From IMG/VR virus record IMGVR_UViG_3300010885_024139, positions 1 through 23,683 of that record: DNA of 23,683 bases. One strand, written 5' to 3'. Within the stretch, counting starts at the first letter, position 1; each line of letters starts with the position of its first letter. The notes under the pieces are model-generated. The model was not told where the DNA came from. It saw only the letters and a list, made by a program, of their open reading frames with translations, and searched no databases. Positions 23,195-23,683 of the stretch are shown here, piece after piece. Position numbers and translations under genes: made by a program. This DNA is from a virus.

Positions 23195-23530
23195 TTACTT
23201 TACGAGATCAATTATAGCCACAGGAACCACAATATCTGCTGATTCTGACTTTCCTGTCGCCGGGTTAATTTTTTCGAATCTTCCGACGGGTGTCTCCAGT
23301 CTTACAACAACCTTCTTCTGTTTCATCCCTGTCACGGTTGCCTTGCGGCCAACCATGTAGCGAGTCCCAGTTAGATCATTGAAGACTACCGTGTCACCGA
23401 CGTGATAATCCGACATTGTGCGAGAAACACGAAGTGCCTTTAGACGTTCGTCTACCGCTTCCTTGATTTTTGTCAAGGATAAATCAAATGTGCCTGACTC
23501 GATGTCAGATACGAGTTGTTCCATATTCAT
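23195..23530 (-). CDS. Small protein with helical N-terminus and SH3/KOW-like domain
   Basis: A 111-aa protein. Residues 1-40 form a charged helix (IESGTFDLSLTKIKEAVDERLKALRVSRT). Residues 41-111 (YHVGDTVVFNDLTGTRYMVGRKATVTG, KKVVVRLETPVGRF) resemble an SH3/KOW barrel, common in small phage proteins of unknown role; nucleic-acid or protein contact is likely. The ATG at 23530 is chosen over the in-frame ATG at 23545 because GGAAGGA lies seven to eight bases upstream and nothing suitable precedes the longer start. A near-consensus promoter lies 31-60 bases upstream. A stem-loop follows the stop. Confidence 0.75.
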   Translation of the reverse strand: MNMEQLVSDIESGTFDLSLTKIKEAVDERLKALRVSRTMSDYHVGDTVVFNDLTGTRYMVGRKATVTGMKQKKVVVRLETPVGRFEKINPATGKSESADIVVPVAIIDLVK

Positions 23531-23560
23531 GTATTTTCCTTCCATCGTTGTTATAGTTTA

Positions 23561-23590
23561 ATTATATCAGGTTTGGTCAGGAAAGTACAA
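23561..23590 (-). promoter_or_regulatory. CCTGATATAAT-type promoter (copy 1)
   Basis: Minus strand: TTGTAC (-35, 23590-23585), 18-base spacer, extended -10 TGATATAAT with TATAAT at 23566-23561. CCTGA occurs twice in the spacer. It overlaps the 3' end of the preceding gene and drives the KOW-like gene. Confidence 0.65.
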
Positions 23591-23683
23591 TAGCTGCTTG
23601 GTCAGGGCAATACCCAAATAACTGAGCAGACATCTGCATACTGGTCTTACCCGTATCAGTCCAGTCCTTGTAGACTCTCTTCC
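23577..23683 (-). CDS. 3' end of an unidentified gene (partial)
   Basis: A frame open from the window edge to TGA at 23579-23577 gives 34 residues, beginning KRVYKDWTDTGKTSMQ and ending GYCPDQAAIVLS. The composition looks like a real protein tail, and the stop falls right at the next promoter, as for other genes here. A second frame is also open across the stretch but reads as Leu/Arg/Cys-rich and is less convincing. Too short to name. Confidence 0.5.
   Translation of the reverse strand, partial: KRVYKDWTDTGKTSMQMSAQLFGYCPDQAAIVLS

Noticed and set aside
1-23683. tRNA genes, CRISPR arrays, insertion sequences, attachment sites
   Set aside because: No cloverleaf-like sequence, spaced repeat array, transposase or integrase was seen on either strand by eye.

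Overview
The window looks like the packaging, lysis and head-assembly region of a tailed double-stranded DNA phage (Caudoviricetes), probably infecting an actinobacterium. Every convincing gene lies on the minus strand, so transcription runs from position 23683 towards 1. The phage call rests on a large terminase (19623-21017), a portal protein (13817-15547), a prohead-protease-containing polyprotein (126-4772) and a cell-wall hydrolase pair (17027-18096). The actinobacterial host is inferred from the domain repertoire of the head proteins, the Lsr2-like helix-turn-helix protein, frequent GTG/TTG starts and apparent leaderless starts. By eye the base composition is moderate, unlike high-GC Streptomyces or Mycobacterium phages, which would suit a freshwater or marine actinobacterium. 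No integrase, tRNA, CRISPR array or insertion sequence was seen, so lifestyle cannot be decided.

Layout in transcription order. (1) 23683-21048: the tail end of an unidentified gene, a small SH3/KOW-like protein, a proteasome-type N-terminal-nucleophile hydrolase, a dual-specificity phosphatase and a histone-deacetylase-like amidohydrolase. (2) 21017-18339: large terminase, a two-helix membrane protein, a zinc-ribbon protein, a small helix-turn-helix protein and a 56-residue membrane protein, closed by a hairpin terminator. (3) 18300-16960: a lysis block with a long leader, a secreted lysozyme-like protein, an acidic peptidoglycan-binding protein and a strong terminator. (4) 16840-126: a tightly coupled operon of a helix-turn-helix protein, a CxxC protein, a DUF1360 membrane protein, portal, a Dps-ferritin/cysteine-rich fusion, a 2136-residue giant protein ending in a PI3/4-kinase-like domain, a 196-residue unknown and a 1548-residue protease polyprotein. 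A ribosome-binding-site-like sequence at 1-7 suggests that another gene, perhaps the major capsid protein, follows off the window.

The notable theme is enzymes of protein or small-molecule modification placed around the packaging and head genes: a kinase-like domain and a phosphatase, a possible GNAT-like domain and a deacetylase, a proteasome-like protease, and a Dps-type iron-binding domain fused to cysteine clusters. The giant multi-domain proteins fit the idea of polyvalent proteins, which may be packaged in the virion and delivered with the DNA. Regulation also seems organised. Three extended -10 promoters share CCTGATATAAT. Three genes have -10 boxes placed for leaderless transcription. 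Paired GTTTGTACACATT elements and GGAATA dyads sit at promoters. These regulatory readings come from sequence pattern only.
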